Source: Hyalella azteca (Eukaryota > Arthropoda > Malacostraca > Amphipoda > Hyalellidae). Taken from it: a stretch of DNA of 64,000 bases. Every line of letters starts with the position of its first letter. Positions within the stretch are counted from its first letter, which is position 1. The notes under the pieces are model-generated. The model made no database searches. It saw only the letters and a list, made by a program, of their open reading frames with translations, and was not told the DNA's origin. A program made the translations under genes and the position numbers. This document shows, piece by piece, positions 12,301 through 22,353 of this stretch. The DNA lies in assembly GCF_000764305.2 (NCBI RefSeq), contig NW_025933406.1, positions 124,001 through 188,000 on the forward strand, read 5' to 3'.

Positions 12301-13036
12301 ATCAAGCAAAGCAAATTAGGGAAATGACTGATGTCCAGGAGCCATGTTAAGCATGTGGGGAGAAATGATTGATGTTCGGAAACAAGGTTTAATATCAAGC
12401 AAAGCAAATTGCGAAATGACTGATGTACGGGAGCCAGGCTAAGCATTATGCAAGTGGGGAAATAAATGTTATTCTGGTGTGAGGTTTAGCTTAAATCCGC
12501 AGCCTGCAGTTAACGAGCTGTTGATATGGACGATGATGTGTGCTGCTGTTAGCCTGGTTGATTGATGCCTGCAACTAATAGCGAATGATGTGAATGATGA
12601 CTAGGTGCAATCCCGTGTTCTGTATTCGTCAGACATCATCCTTTATGTTAAATAATAATTAATGTATACGCGATATATTAAGGTTTTATAAGCTAAAGTG
12701 TTATACAGTGCATGTGTAGCTTGTTATTGAGAATAATTAAGACCTGACAGAAGTTAACTCGTGTCTTCTTTTGCTCGCCATCACATTTTTGTGAAACATA
12801 CGTACCCTTAAAGTTCGGTTGAACCAGACGCCAGGACAATCGCTTCATAGAACAATAATAATCTCATATGCTATGTTCTGCTGCAGGAGGATGAGTCGTT
12901 GTCGTGGCGAGCGCCCCAAGAGCTAGACATCGAGACCCTCGTGTGGGATCTGCCCGTGAACATCTGCCCCGCTCCACCCACCCAGCTCTCTTACGCCCTC
13001 AACCTCCCCCTCAGCTGCGCTTCAATGATTGTGTGA
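6384..13036 (+). CDS. RGP1: RGP1 homologue, Rab6/Ypt6 GEF subunit, nine coding exons
   Basis: Rgp1 pairs with Ric1 as the guanine-nucleotide exchange factor for Rab6 (yeast Ypt6) at the Golgi, in retrograde endosome-to-Golgi traffic. Exons: 6384-6505, 7256-7389, 8246-8353, 8821-8982, 9431-9546, 9772-9921, 10310-10487, 12065-12222, 12887-13036. All introns are GT-AG and the phases add up to 1278 nt, 425 residues (human about 391). Recalled family blocks appear in order: WCSAQIHC (exon 2), ILFCDLHLPPG (about 107-117), VPVTGPPSYRG (128-138), LRLPLRVLLL (exon 4), SPSNPFL (exon 5), SRYRLGDDLLATL (exon 6), VNLKYRLHFEFV (324-335), LVWDLPV (394-400). The start ATG has an in-frame TAG 9 bp upstream. 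Any 5'UTR exon lies upstream and was not identified. Exons 6-9 are much richer in G+C than the introns. The exon 2 acceptor has a weak pyrimidine tract, so AG at 7257-7258 is an alternative. Seen: exons and phases. Known: function. Inferred: orthology. Confidence 0.95.
9010..9290. repeat. ~37-40-bp minisatellite in RGP1 intron 4
   Basis: Seven to eight variants of CTGGTTAACCTAGCAATTTA followed by TTAGCTACTGG lie between exons 4 and 5. They start about 30 bp after the exon 4 donor. Confidence 0.85.
10475..10649. repeat. 28-bp minisatellite that includes the RGP1 exon 7 splice donor
   Basis: Six copies of GATGCTCACATGGGTCAGTT followed by GATGCCGT. The first copy covers the last 13 coding bases of exon 7 and the donor ATGG|GTCAGT at 10487/10488. 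Five of the six copies keep GGGTCAGT. Confidence 0.95.
10738..10975. repeat. 17-bp minisatellite in RGP1 intron 7
   Basis: About 13 copies of GTGTGTACAGTTTGTTG, with a variant ending TTACTCG. The unit is not a multiple of 3, so all frames read similar Val/Cys-rich peptides (frames 10631-10999 and 10698-10925). Confidence 0.95.
12228..12450. repeat. ~93-bp tandem repeat at the start of RGP1 intron 8
   Basis: About 2.4 copies, starting at 12228, 12321 and 12413, with the signature GAAATGACTGATGTCCAGGA. A GTGGGGA(GA)AATGA sub-block, matching the exon 8 donor region at 12223, recurs inside the unit. Confidence 0.85.
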
Positions 13037-13665
13037 TGATTCTTCTCAGCTACAACTTCCTTGCTTTCGAACCAAAAATCTACTGACTATTACCAAGTAT
13101 TTTCAGGTTTCACTGCCCTCCGCTATTAAGGCATATTATGGAAAAAGTTATACCTTCAAGAGTCCCTCGGCCTTATGCTTATTTAAGCTGAGGCTTCAAG
13201 AAATTTGCTTCATTGAACGTAAAAGTTATAATCAGTTTTACCACGCCAGCCCCCTCTCAACTCCTTATTTCCACATTCCTTTCTCTACTGCATTACCTTC
13301 ATTTAAAATGAAAGTTCATGAAAATCTAATAAGCGGCATTATTTGAATGTTGCCTGCATTCCCTACGTCATTTAGGTTTCAAAGGCGAAATGTAATATAT
13401 ATATATTTAATTCGAGTCAGTTCCCATTTCTTTCAAGATTTTTTTTTTCTATTTACTGATCATTTCCTGTCGAGGATCACTTTCAGCATAGAATTTGTAC
13501 GGTACTCATATTTTCAGATGTTTTGGTCCTCGGCCAAAGAAGCCGAAGGATGAATCGCAGTTATTAATTCTTCGTTTTTAATTCTTGTTCATGGTTGTGC
13601 GAAAGGTTTATTTAGTTTTAAGCTAAATTATTACCAGTGTTAATCCATGCTTGTATTGGAATAAA
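13037..13665 (+). terminator. RGP1 3'UTR and poly(A) signal
   Basis: From the TGA at 13034-13036 the sequence runs without recognisable coding content to the first AATAAA at 13660-13665, followed by an A/T-rich stretch. This gives a predicted 3'UTR of about 640 nt. A second possible signal lies near 13844. The short open frames here (13029-13346, 13347-13553) are not supported as genes. Confidence 0.6.
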
Positions 13666-14119
13666 GTTGAATTTTAAAGAGTTAACATTACAACTGGAGA
13701 CGACCGTCAAATATTGTGATGAACTGAATTTGGAGACGAACTGATAGTGCATGATTTCATTGACGTCGAAAATAGTTAGCAACTGTACTGAAAATTGTTA
13801 CGATCGACTAAATAGATCGGTAACGAGGTTAATTCGCTGTCAAATAAACAAGACTATTATTGAGTATTTAAGTTGAAGTATGAAGCAACTCGCCCTATTT
13901 TCCGTAAAGTGCTTAGCCGCTTACCCAACAAATTAGTTGTTGCGTTTCAGCTTCAATCTTTGTAGCTCTTCTTCAGAAAAACTTCCATACTGTTGATAGC
14001 TAGGCCTAATCATAATTATTTTACAGTTCTAATTGTTTCACAACAGTATTTTTGCTACAAAAAAAATGTGTTAACCAAAATTTCGTGTCATTTTATGACT
14101 TGAGTTATTATATATATTG
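13666..14119. other. Intergenic spacer between convergent genes
   Basis: AT-rich spacer between the predicted 3' ends of RGP1 and KGD4. I see no coding block, repeat or RNA gene in it. Confidence 0.5.
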
Positions 14120-14378
14120 GAACTTTTTCAAAGTCACTATTTTATTTACAGAATGTGTAAACTCACGATCATAAAGTTTAGGAAGCAAGAAATCCACACT
14201 TTTGAGGATAATTTATATTACTCTACTAACATAACAACGATGACGGCCGATTGCCAATTAAAGCGATACTTCTTAGCCAGGAGCCCGCTTCGCCGGTGCG
14301 AATCATTAGAATATTGATCTCTCGACGATCATTCATCTATATACTCAACATTTTACACGTTTGTAGCTCCGTCGCAGG
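14120..14378 (-). terminator. KGD4 3'UTR and poly(A) signal
   Basis: On the minus strand, downstream of the KGD4 stop (14379-14381), an AATAAA occurs at 14141-14146, giving a predicted 3'UTR of about 240-260 nt. It faces the RGP1 poly(A) signal across about 480 bp. Confidence 0.55.
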
Positions 14379-16554
14379 TCAACATACACCACCACTCTGA
14401 AACGGAAATACGTTCTTTTACAGGATTTCAAAGTGGAATTCAGATGTACAGAAGTGACTGATAAATATTCATGTACAGGTTCATAAGTCAAATAGATACT
14501 TAATTAAGAAACTTCACCTCCTTCAGACGGAGAGTTACATTATGTAAATTATTTTCATAGAGGATAACTTCTTGCCCTAGTTACACCGCGTATTTTATAG
14601 CCCGGTAAATAACTCGCGTTACTTGAGTGTGCAATTCAATTTATTCAGCGACCTAAGGCACCGTAGATTTGGGCTTTGTCAACCGACAATTGAAGTAAAA
14701 ACATTTGATCGGACTATTGAGCATAAAGATAGCAACAATCAGTCGACTCTTGAGCATGGAGGTAGAAACGTTTAGTCAGACTGTTGTGCATGGAGGTAGA
14801 ATCATCAAGTGAGACTGTTTGCGTTGCAACTTTGATGAGTTGCCAGGCACTTACGTTGATGCAATCGATCTCATCCTGCGAGAGTTCCTTCCGTCTGAAC
14901 CTGAGCGGCATTTGCCAGTCCTCAAGAACTGCGGCAGCGGCAGTGACGGGGGCGGTTTTGGTGTCTGCTGCAGTTGCTACCGGTAGAGCGCCCCGCACTG
15001 CACAGAGTTCAATAGTTGTCAGTAAACATAGATATCTAGTTGAATAATAAAACCTCTAAACCCTCTTATACTGCTGAGGCGTGGATCACCAATGCGAATG
15101 CTTCCAATCGATCCATCAGTTAAAACCAATCGAATGGTTCAACAGTGTGACTCGCTGGACAAGTTGATTTTATTTAATGAACTCGCTCTAAATGAAATGA
15201 AACTTAAATATCTTCATGAACAAGTTGACAAAATTGATAATGTACTGACGACCAGGCAATTATGACTTAGAGTAAATGGATCTATTGAAAGATGTCAGAA
15301 GTACTGAGAGATTAAGATGCATTAAAATGCAGCTGCCACTTATGAGCCACCCAGCTAACTGAACTGTCAAGATCATCTTGTAATTGCACTTCATTTGACG
15401 CATCCTTAGCTGTATTATAAACTTTTGTGTCATCAGCATACATAGAGAATACGCTTGACACTACTTCTGGCAGATTGTTTATATAAGCAATTAACAAAAC
15501 TTGAATAGTGAAATTCTATTATTGAAATGAAACCACCTTTTCACACAAGAAAGTTGAGTAACACATTTTGGGAAAAAATATTTGTTCAGTGGTTGACAAT
15601 TAACTCAAAAATTTTCAATTATGATACAGAATTTTAAGTTGTCAACACCATTCTGCATTCCAGCATGGTTTGTTATACTGAATGCTCATGAGCAAAGAAC
15701 TAAAGACCTGCATTTATAGAAATTTGATATCCAGGGTTGTTCATAGTAAGTCAAAACATTACTAATACAACATTAATCTACCAGGCATACCTATATACTG
15801 TAGCACTTGTACTTGTAGGCACTACCTATGTATGGGACTCACCAAGCTCCTGGGCGACTGAGCCACCTTTCCTAAACCGGATGAGAGGCACATGAGGCCT
15901 CACAGTCTGTAGAAAGCAAGAGAGAGAGGTTTTAGTAAAAATATGGCAAATTTTCAAAGACAAACTTGGATTAATTACAGCAGTTAATGTGATGTGCATT
16001 AAAGGAAGGTGGCATTAATGAAAGATTAAAGTCAACAATTAGGAAACAAAATTTTAGAACAGGTCTAATTGAGAGGCAAGAGTAATTTCAGTGAGAATAG
16101 CATAATAGCACACCAGTTAACATAAATACTGACTGGTACATATGAAATCAGAGCATTTACAAATGCCCAGCAACAGGCACTGGAATAACGTGAATTTTTC
16201 AATAAATGTATTGCACTTTGTCTTGAGAGTATTGCAAATGCATTAGTATAGTAAATAAAATATCATTGAAAGTTGATCAAACCAAGGTTTTGAGTGTTAA
16301 ACAAAAATGCTAAAATTGGAAAATGGTAATTTTTGTTAAATCAAAGCAAACAACTATTCTTGTGTGGTATAGAAAAAGAAATATCAATAAGAAATAAGTT
16401 GCACTAACAGTTCAAGTATTGAGGAGGAGTCATCAGTTGAAATAAGAACTAAGGACCAATTATGCTACAAAAGCTACCTGTGTTTGGGGAAAGAAATTTT
16501 TTTTGTCTTACTTCATAGACAAACTCTTACCTTCCACAATGCAGATGCCATCAT
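14379..16554 (-). CDS. KGD4: KGD4/MRPS36 homologue, E3 adaptor of 2-oxoglutarate dehydrogenase, four coding exons
   Basis: KGD4 (formerly MRPS36) is a small mitochondrial matrix protein that links dihydrolipoamide dehydrogenase (E3) to the E1-E2 core of 2-oxoglutarate dehydrogenase in the TCA cycle. Exons on the minus strand: 16531-16554 (MMASALWK), 15843-15906, 14855-14997, 14379-14396 (SGGVC then TGA). Splice signals are strong: donors GTAAGA, GTGAGT, GTAAGT; acceptors end TTTCTACAG, CTCTGTGCAG, TTCCGTTTCAG. Phases fit (0, 1, 0), giving 249 nt and 82 residues against about 103 in human. The N-terminal core-binding block reads RPHVPLIRFRKGG; the C-terminal E3-binding block reads PLRFRRKELSQDEIDCIN, joined to SGG where relatives have RGGP. 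The alanine/threonine-rich linker is shorter than in human. Either of two adjacent ATGs (16552-16554, 16549-16551) could start. No single open frame exposes this gene, since the exons are 24, 64, 143 and 18 nt. Confidence 0.9.
15312..15497 (-). mobile_element. Non-LTR retrotransposon reverse-transcriptase fragment (jockey/CR1-like)
   Basis: A 61-residue minus-strand frame, inside the KGD4 intron between exons 2 and 3, reads YINNLPE, then SMYADDTKVY, then LQDDLD and WQLHFN. This is the palm region around the YADD catalytic motif (third palm aspartate pair) and the following segment of LINE-type reverse transcriptases. Only this short piece is left: no endonuclease, no rest of the RT and no poly(A) tail are visible. 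It is a dead 5'- and 3'-truncated fragment in the same orientation as KGD4. The family is uncertain, since jockey, CR1 and related clades share these motifs. Confidence 0.75.
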
Positions 16555-17044
16555 TGTGACAATTAGCAAAGGAGCATGAGGAGAAGCTTCTGTCTAAGCT
16601 ATTCAACACTAGAAAAAAATTATTCAATTAAAGGTTCAATTAATTTTAGTCCACAATCACTAAAATATCTCTTGTATATTACTTATATAGGTATATAGTC
16701 AAATGGGGTAAGACAGGATCGCAGCCTTCATGGGGTAAGAAAGGACCAGCCCATATCATGCATTCTAATTGCAATAAATTCAATTTGATAGAAGAATATG
16801 TTAGAGCAATCATTGCATGTCATTTCAGTGCTTGTTTCAACCCTCTTCTGCAAATAATGAATTTCTGGCTAATTTTTAAAGAAAACTTATGTAAAGAAGG
16901 GTCACAAAATAGTTAACCCTGTTTGGGAAATAAGCTCTGTCTAATAACAAAAATTTTTTTGGCCAAGTTTGTGGATGTAGGCATGTAACCTCAAGTAATA
17001 AGCAACTTTTGAGACATACTAGGCATTTCCACCTGCTACCATCA

Positions 17045-17172
17045 CTGCCTGACATGTATTCCAAAATGGGGTAAAAAAGGACCGGACATGGGGTAAGACA
17101 GGACCACTAAATGATCCTGCTTTACCCCACAAGTGGTCCTATCTTACCCCACAAATGGTCCTTTCTTACCCC
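17045..17172. repeat. Cluster of five TIR-core motifs, left subterminal
   Basis: The motif GGGGTAAGA-x-AGGACC appears twice forward and three times in reverse complement, with minor changes, within 128 bp. Such clusters in transposons are typically transposase-binding sites; that role is inferred here. Confidence 0.7.
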
Positions 17173-19250
17173 ATAGTTTATCAAAAATAGCTTTTAAATG
17201 AATATATTATGGTGCATTTGTATTGGAGTATTTTGGCCAAATGGAACATACATCTTTTGCTCAAAATAACCATTCTAACTTGTCAGCTTTTTAAGGGAAG
17301 CGTCTGCCCCAAAATAAAAAATTTTGATTTTCGGTTTTTGTACGCATCTTATCTTAAAGCTTACATTCTGATGCATCTAATGGTACCAAAACCATCTCTG
17401 TAGGTTGGTTTATGCATTCAAGACAGATTGCGAAAGGGTTAGGCGCGGGAGTTCTTTACCATTGAGATGGGCTGAAAATACCGGTAACACACTTAAATAG
17501 CTAGTCTGAACACGCTGTGCTTCAGTTATCCACCTGCAGTTGTATGGGACTGCAGTCTTGTGCCGTCATTCACACCATCCTTGACAGAAATTGAGCTAGA
17601 GTATCATCTAGTCTTTGCAACCTTGCACCCTTGAATGTCGTTTTTGAGGTGCACACGACTTTGTCAGGCCCTACTGAAAAGTTAACTTATTGTCACTGCA
17701 AACCTATCTCCTACTACAGTTTTGAAGCTACAACAATGAGACATATATCATTCGATTCAAAAATAAAAGATCTACAAAACGTTCATGGCATTTTTCCTAA
17801 TTTTGTTATAATTTGGATTTTATTCTGCGAAAAACGGGAGGATGGCTGGGAGAAAATTGAAAAATTTATGAAAAATGCCCCCACTTTCACAAAAATTAGA
17901 ATTTCTAAAAAAAGCTATAAACATTTTATAGATAAAGACTTTATGCATCGAATGATATGTGTCTCAATGGTGTAGCTTGAAAATCTTAGTACTAGTTACA
18001 TTTCTACAGTACCCCCTTTTTTGGCCGTATTATAAGAAATTCATTTTCCTTAATTTCTTTTTTTTAAATTCACACAAAAATTCAAACTCTTTCTATTTTA
18101 AATAAGTGTACGTACCAAGTTTCAGAGTGCTCCACCTGTAAATAACCGAGATAAATTTTGGGGCAGACGCTCTCCTCAAAGAAATTTAGCGTACTACGGT
18201 AAATTGCATCAAGGGGATGGAGAAAATAGGGATGTCTCTTCCCATTAGTGAGCTGCAGAACTATGTGCAAGAGTGGTTGGGAGTTATTATCCATTGGTTT
18301 TATTATCAATTTGATAAATTTTCAGACAATGACACTAATGGAATATATATGTAGCATTCAGCAGTGCTCTACAATGAATCAAAGCCAACCTACTATTACT
18401 ATGCTTAACCCTTTAACGACCAGGTGTACCATACGGTTGCCTTTCAAACATGCTGTGTATTATTACTGACATGATAAGGAATATGCGATAGTTGTTTTGA
18501 ACGTGTTTGGTAAGCTTCCCTGTTTTGTTTCAGTGGTGCAGCTCTACTCTTTGCCGCCAACTGCGTCGAACAGCGCTGGTCTTGTTGGGAATCCGTGGTG
18601 CCATTCATTTGTTGAAATTTCCCAATCTTTATTGGACTATGGTGGGAAAATCAGAAAAGTTGCAGCATTGGAATAATTCTACACAGTTTCTAGTACAATA
18701 GTGGGTGCACATGCAAAATTTGAACATAAAATAAAAATTACATGCATATATCACATTGTGTTGCTAAAGGCAATCCTTCAGTACAGTTGGACTTACAACT
18801 GCATTGTTTGAAATGTGACCATTGAGTCATGTTCCTTAGACCATGCAAGTAGGGAATTACAAAGGATAATAATTGTGTTTTCATTACTATTCTATAATTT
18901 AGTGCCCTTCTACAATATTTTTCTCACCATTAGTGAGAAACACAAATTCAGTTTACCGATTTTCTATCTACATAGACTGGCCATTATTGAAGTGCACTTG
19001 TAATATTTTTTGCCTTTCAGTCTCCTTCATGAGCTTTAGCATGAAAATATTTTCTTCTCCAAGAAAACGTCCCAGTCTACATAAACATCTTGCTGGTCCA
19101 TTCTCTAGTGAATCTAATGAAGACTCTGGATCAAAAGTCTTCTGATATTGGATACGATATTGGTTTCACCAATATGCCTGAAACCAGTTCTGAAAGCAAA
19201 TTTGAAAAAGAAAATGAATCAATCATGATTGAAATTAAAAGAATGGAAGG

Positions 19251-19400
19251 TGGAAACCTGGCCTCTCAACCTGGACCCTGGCCTCTCAACCTGGACCCTG
19301 GCCTCTCAACCTGGACTCGGGCCTCTCAACCTGGACTCGGGCCTCTCAGCCTTAATGCTGGCCTCTCAACCTGGACACTGGCCTCTCTGCCTAGACATTA
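19251..19400. repeat. 20-bp minisatellite, about 7 copies
   Basis: The unit CTGGCCTCTCAACCTGGACC repeats with point variants inside the 3.56-kb transposon. Because 20 is not a multiple of 3, two frames each read the same repeated Pro/Trp/Leu-rich peptide, which explains the open frames here. Confidence 0.9.
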
Positions 19401-20046
19401 GCCTCACAACCATGGCCCTGGCGTCTTTGGCCCATCAACCTTTATGTTTTCCCAACATCAAGGATGTTGGGAAAACACAAATTTTCTTTGAAATTTCAAT
19501 CTCAAATAAGGCATTTTTGCTAAAATACTAGAGTTTCTTGGAAGTTTCTTGGCCAAACTTCTTAAGCCCATTGTTGCTAGCAAAAGTAATGTACAAAATG
19601 ATAATTAACTATGCCAGCTACATAATATCATCCATATTTTGCGCTCAGAAGACTAAATGGATCATACCGTCGCGTTTAATGTTAGGATCTCGTAAGACCA
19701 AGTGGACTGAAATGTTGCCTTACATTTTTCAATATACAATTTTCAATGTTCCATACTCATCTATACACTACTTAGTAACTGGAATCACTAGAAATTATAA
19801 CAAAAAAAATTTATGCGCTTAAAAAAATGTGGTCATTAAAGAGTCAACAGTTTTCTCGTGACAAAAACTCCAATGTGACTGATAAATATCAATAGAGTTG
19901 ACATCCTGCAACACAAAACAGTAACAAGTGGTTGTGTAATCAAATAATGTGTTTCTAGATTGATAATATTGAATATCAGGTTTGTACTTTTATTAAAAAC
20001 CTTGTAACACAAGAATTACCTGTTGGTCCTGTCTTACCCCATGCCC

Positions 20047-20081
20047 GGTCCCATCTTACCCCATTGGGGTAAGATGGGACC
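20047..20081. repeat. Perfect hairpin of the TIR-core motif, right subterminal
   Basis: Two 17-bp arms, GGTCCCATCTTACCCCA and its exact reverse complement, are separated by one base. The hairpin lies about 180 bp inside the right end of the 16696-20258 element. Confidence 0.9.
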
Positions 20082-20915
20082 AGCTCACTTTTTTTAATCT
20101 GTACAGAAAACTATGTTGTATGCAGAAAGTCTGAGTTGTAGCTTAGAAGCCCATTGCATAACTACACCTTGTGATAGGTTTAGGGTTTTTTATTTATTCA
20201 TGGTATAGATGCTACATGCTTGTTAGTGATTTCGGTCCTGTCTTACCCCATCTGACTATACCTCTAAGGCCCCCTGCCCCCTGATGGGACATGGGAGACT
20301 AGAGGAGACAGTGGTGGACACTTGACCATCTTTATAGGTATATATATACTTCTTGCAAGAGCTATGCACAAGATTTTGAAGCAGTCAAACCCATTCTTGT
20401 TAAACAAATATTCCCAGTTGTTCAAAGTGTTTCAAGTATCTGATGCATTAGGTGAAGAATAAAACACTATTAAATATTGTATATTCTTGTTTTAATGCTT
20501 TATGAACATGTGTAACCTGTTGCAAAAAAACATTACAATAAATATTTTATAATCTGTGCACACATGGCAAAGCACAATATTTTGCTGCTTGGCTCATAGA
20601 ATTAGTGATTTGCCTAATTTCAAATCAGCATGAAATTAAAAGAAGCTTCTATATGAATAGGGTAAACGCAGTATATTCCGACATCGTGGGTAATTCTGTC
20701 ACCTCTCTAGTTTTTCCTTTATATTAAGCTTTGTTTTAGTTCCATGCATTTGTTGATGGTTGAAATTGTGATGTCATACATGTGCGCGTCAAACTACTGC
20801 CAAAACACTAGGTCTTGGCCATCTAGCGGGAAAATATTGAGATCCAAAGAGAGACAATGCACGCTACCCAGTGAGATCATCAAAACATAGTGGCAAAGCA
20901 GGGAGATCTTTAACC

Positions 20916-20953
20916 CTGTCTCTTATACACATCTAGATGTGTATAAGAGACAG
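20916..20953. other. Nextera mate-pair junction adapter left in the assembly
   Basis: The 19-bp Tn5 mosaic end CTGTCTCTTATACACATCT is followed immediately by its reverse complement AGATGTGTATAAGAGACAG. This 38-bp palindrome is exactly the circularisation junction of the Illumina Nextera mate-pair protocol. It is not native DNA; sequence on its two sides was not necessarily adjacent in the genome. A frame starting in it begins MYKRQ, the usual signature of this contaminant in predicted proteins. Confidence 0.98.
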
Positions 20954-21310
20954 CTTTGCAACCTTGCACCCTTGAATGTCGTTTTTGAGGTGCACGCGAC
21001 TTTGTCGGGCCCTACTGAAAAGTTAACTTATTGTCACTGCAAACCTATCTCCTCCTACAGTTTTGAAGCTACAACAATGAGACATATATCATTCGATTCA
21101 CAAATAAAAGATCTACAAAACGTTCATGGCGTTTTTCCTAATTTTGTTATAATTTGGATTTTATTCTGCGAAAAATGGGAGGATGGCTGGGAGAAAAATG
21201 AAAAATTTATGAAAAATGCCCCCACTTCCACAAAAATTGGAATTTCTAAAAAAAGGCCATAAACATTTTATAGATAAAGACTTTATGCATCGAATGATAT
21301 GTGTCTCAAT
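20954..21310. repeat. Displaced near-copy of 17613-17970
   Basis: Starting at the first base after the adapter, this stretch repeats 17613-17970 with only a few substitutions and then runs into the N gap. It is most likely another copy of the 16696-20258 transposon joined by the adapter-bearing read, not a local duplication. Confidence 0.9.
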
Positions 21311-21865
21311 NNNNNNNNNNNNNNNNNNNNNNNNNNNNNNNNNNNNNNNNNNNNNNNNNNNNNNNNNNNNNNNNNNNNNNNNNNNNNNNNNNNNNNNNNN
21401 NNNNNNNNNNNNNNNNNNNNNNNNNNNNNNNNNNNNNNNNNNNNNNNNNNNNNNNNNNNNNNNNNNNNNNNNNNNNNNNNNNNNNNNNNNNNNNNNNNNN
21501 NNNNNNNNNNNNNNNNNNNNNNNNNNNNNNNNNNNNNNNNNNNNNNNNNNNNNNNNNNNNNNNNNNNNNNNNNNNNNNNNNNNNNNNNNNNNNNNNNNNN
21601 NNNNNNNNNNNNNNNNNNNNNNNNNNNNNNNNNNNNNNNNNNNNNNNNNNNNNNNNNNNNNNNNNNNNNNNNNNNNNNNNNNNNNNNNNNNNNNNNNNNN
21701 NNNNNNNNNNNNNNNNNNNNNNNNNNNNNNNNNNNNNNNNNNNNNNNNNNNNNNNNNNNNNNNNNNNNNNNNNNNNNNNNNNNNNNNNNNNNNNNNNNNN
21801 NNNNNNNNNNNNNNNNNNNNNNNNNNNNNNNNNNNNNNNNNNNNNNNNNNNNNNNNNNNNNNNNN
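21311..21865. other. Assembly gap (555 N)
   Basis: A run of N with no sequence information. Open frames crossing it are meaningless. Confidence 1.
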
Positions 21866-21879
21866 ATGGCTTTTCATGG

Positions 21880-21985
21880 CCGAGATATGGAATTCACGGC
21901 TCGGTGAAATAGAATCACGGCTCGTAGAAATGGAATCACGGCTGGCATATCCATAAAACCACGGCTCGAAAAATTCAGTCGCGGC
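21880..21985. repeat. Degenerate ~25-bp repeat after the gap
   Basis: Variants of GGAATCACGGCTCGTAGAAAT occur four to five times in about 105 bp. Confidence 0.6.
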
Positions 21986-22353
21986 TTGCCAAGTAGATAT
22001 ATTCCATACTAGAATTTCCTAATATATTCACAGCCGTATTTAAAAGTCTCAAACCATAATATTCTTCCTATAAAAACAGTTATTCACTATTTGGTAGAGC
22101 CATGTCAACTGTCAAATTTGACACATTTTTCGATGATCTCACCACATGGCATGCATTGTCTCTCTTTGGATCTCAATATTTCCCCGCTAGATGGCCAAGA
22201 CCTAGTGTTTTTGCAGTATTTCAACACGCAAATGTATGACGTCACCATTTCAACCATCAATGAACGCATGGAACTAAAACAAAGCTTAATATAAAGGAAA
22301 AACTAGAGAAGTGACGGAATTACCTACGATGTCGGAATATACCGCGTTTACCC

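Larger units (their letters stand above)
16696..20258. mobile_element. 3.56-kb TA-flanked inverted-repeat DNA transposon with subterminal repeats
   Basis: Both ends read inward TAGTCA(A/G)ATGGGG followed by TAAGACAGGA, giving inverted repeats of about 25 bp (left 16696-16720, right 20234-20258). A TA dinucleotide flanks each side (16694-16695 and 20259-20260), as expected of TA-targeting elements such as Tc1/mariner relatives. The core GGGGTAAGACAGGACC recurs inside near both ends: near 16733, 17069 and 17090 forward, 17117, 17138 and 17160 reverse, and 20028-20081. Short broken frames (17631-17975, 18507-18701, 19090-19401) show no recognisable transposase or DDE motif. The sequence 17613-17970 recurs with a few differences at 20954-21310, so it belongs to a multi-copy family. 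Superfamily assignment is inference. Confidence 0.75.
20660..22353. mobile_element. Long-arm inverted-repeat element (about 228-bp TIRs), interior misassembled
   Basis: Sequence 20660-20885 matches the reverse complement of about 22124-22353 with scattered differences. Both arms begin GGGTAAACGC(A/G)GTATATTCC outside-in. A TA flanks each side (20658-20659 and 22354-22355), suggesting a TA target. The interior contains a library adapter, a displaced copy of another transposon and an N gap, so the true internal content and length are unknown. The stretch after the gap (21866-22123) carries short CACGGCTCG repeats and no recognisable transposase. Confidence 0.8.

Noticed and set aside
12046..12446. 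Minus- and plus-strand frames over RGP1 exon 8
   Set aside because: Antisense or out-of-phase shadows of exon 8 plus the 93-bp repeat.
14479..14520. Minus-strand GAAGGAGGTGAAG as the last KGD4 exon (GGE reading)
   Set aside because: Lacks a good acceptor in phase, whereas 14379-14396 has a strong acceptor and gives SGGVC then stop.
19090..19401. Frame with an acidic/Ser-rich start as a transposase remnant
   Set aside because: No DDE or DNA-binding motif; the second half is a 20-bp minisatellite.
20939..21262. 107-residue frame starting MYKRQ
   Set aside because: It begins inside the sequencing adapter and continues into a displaced transposon copy.
21161..21956. Open frames of 200-246 residues across the N gap
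   Set aside because: They consist of unknown bases.
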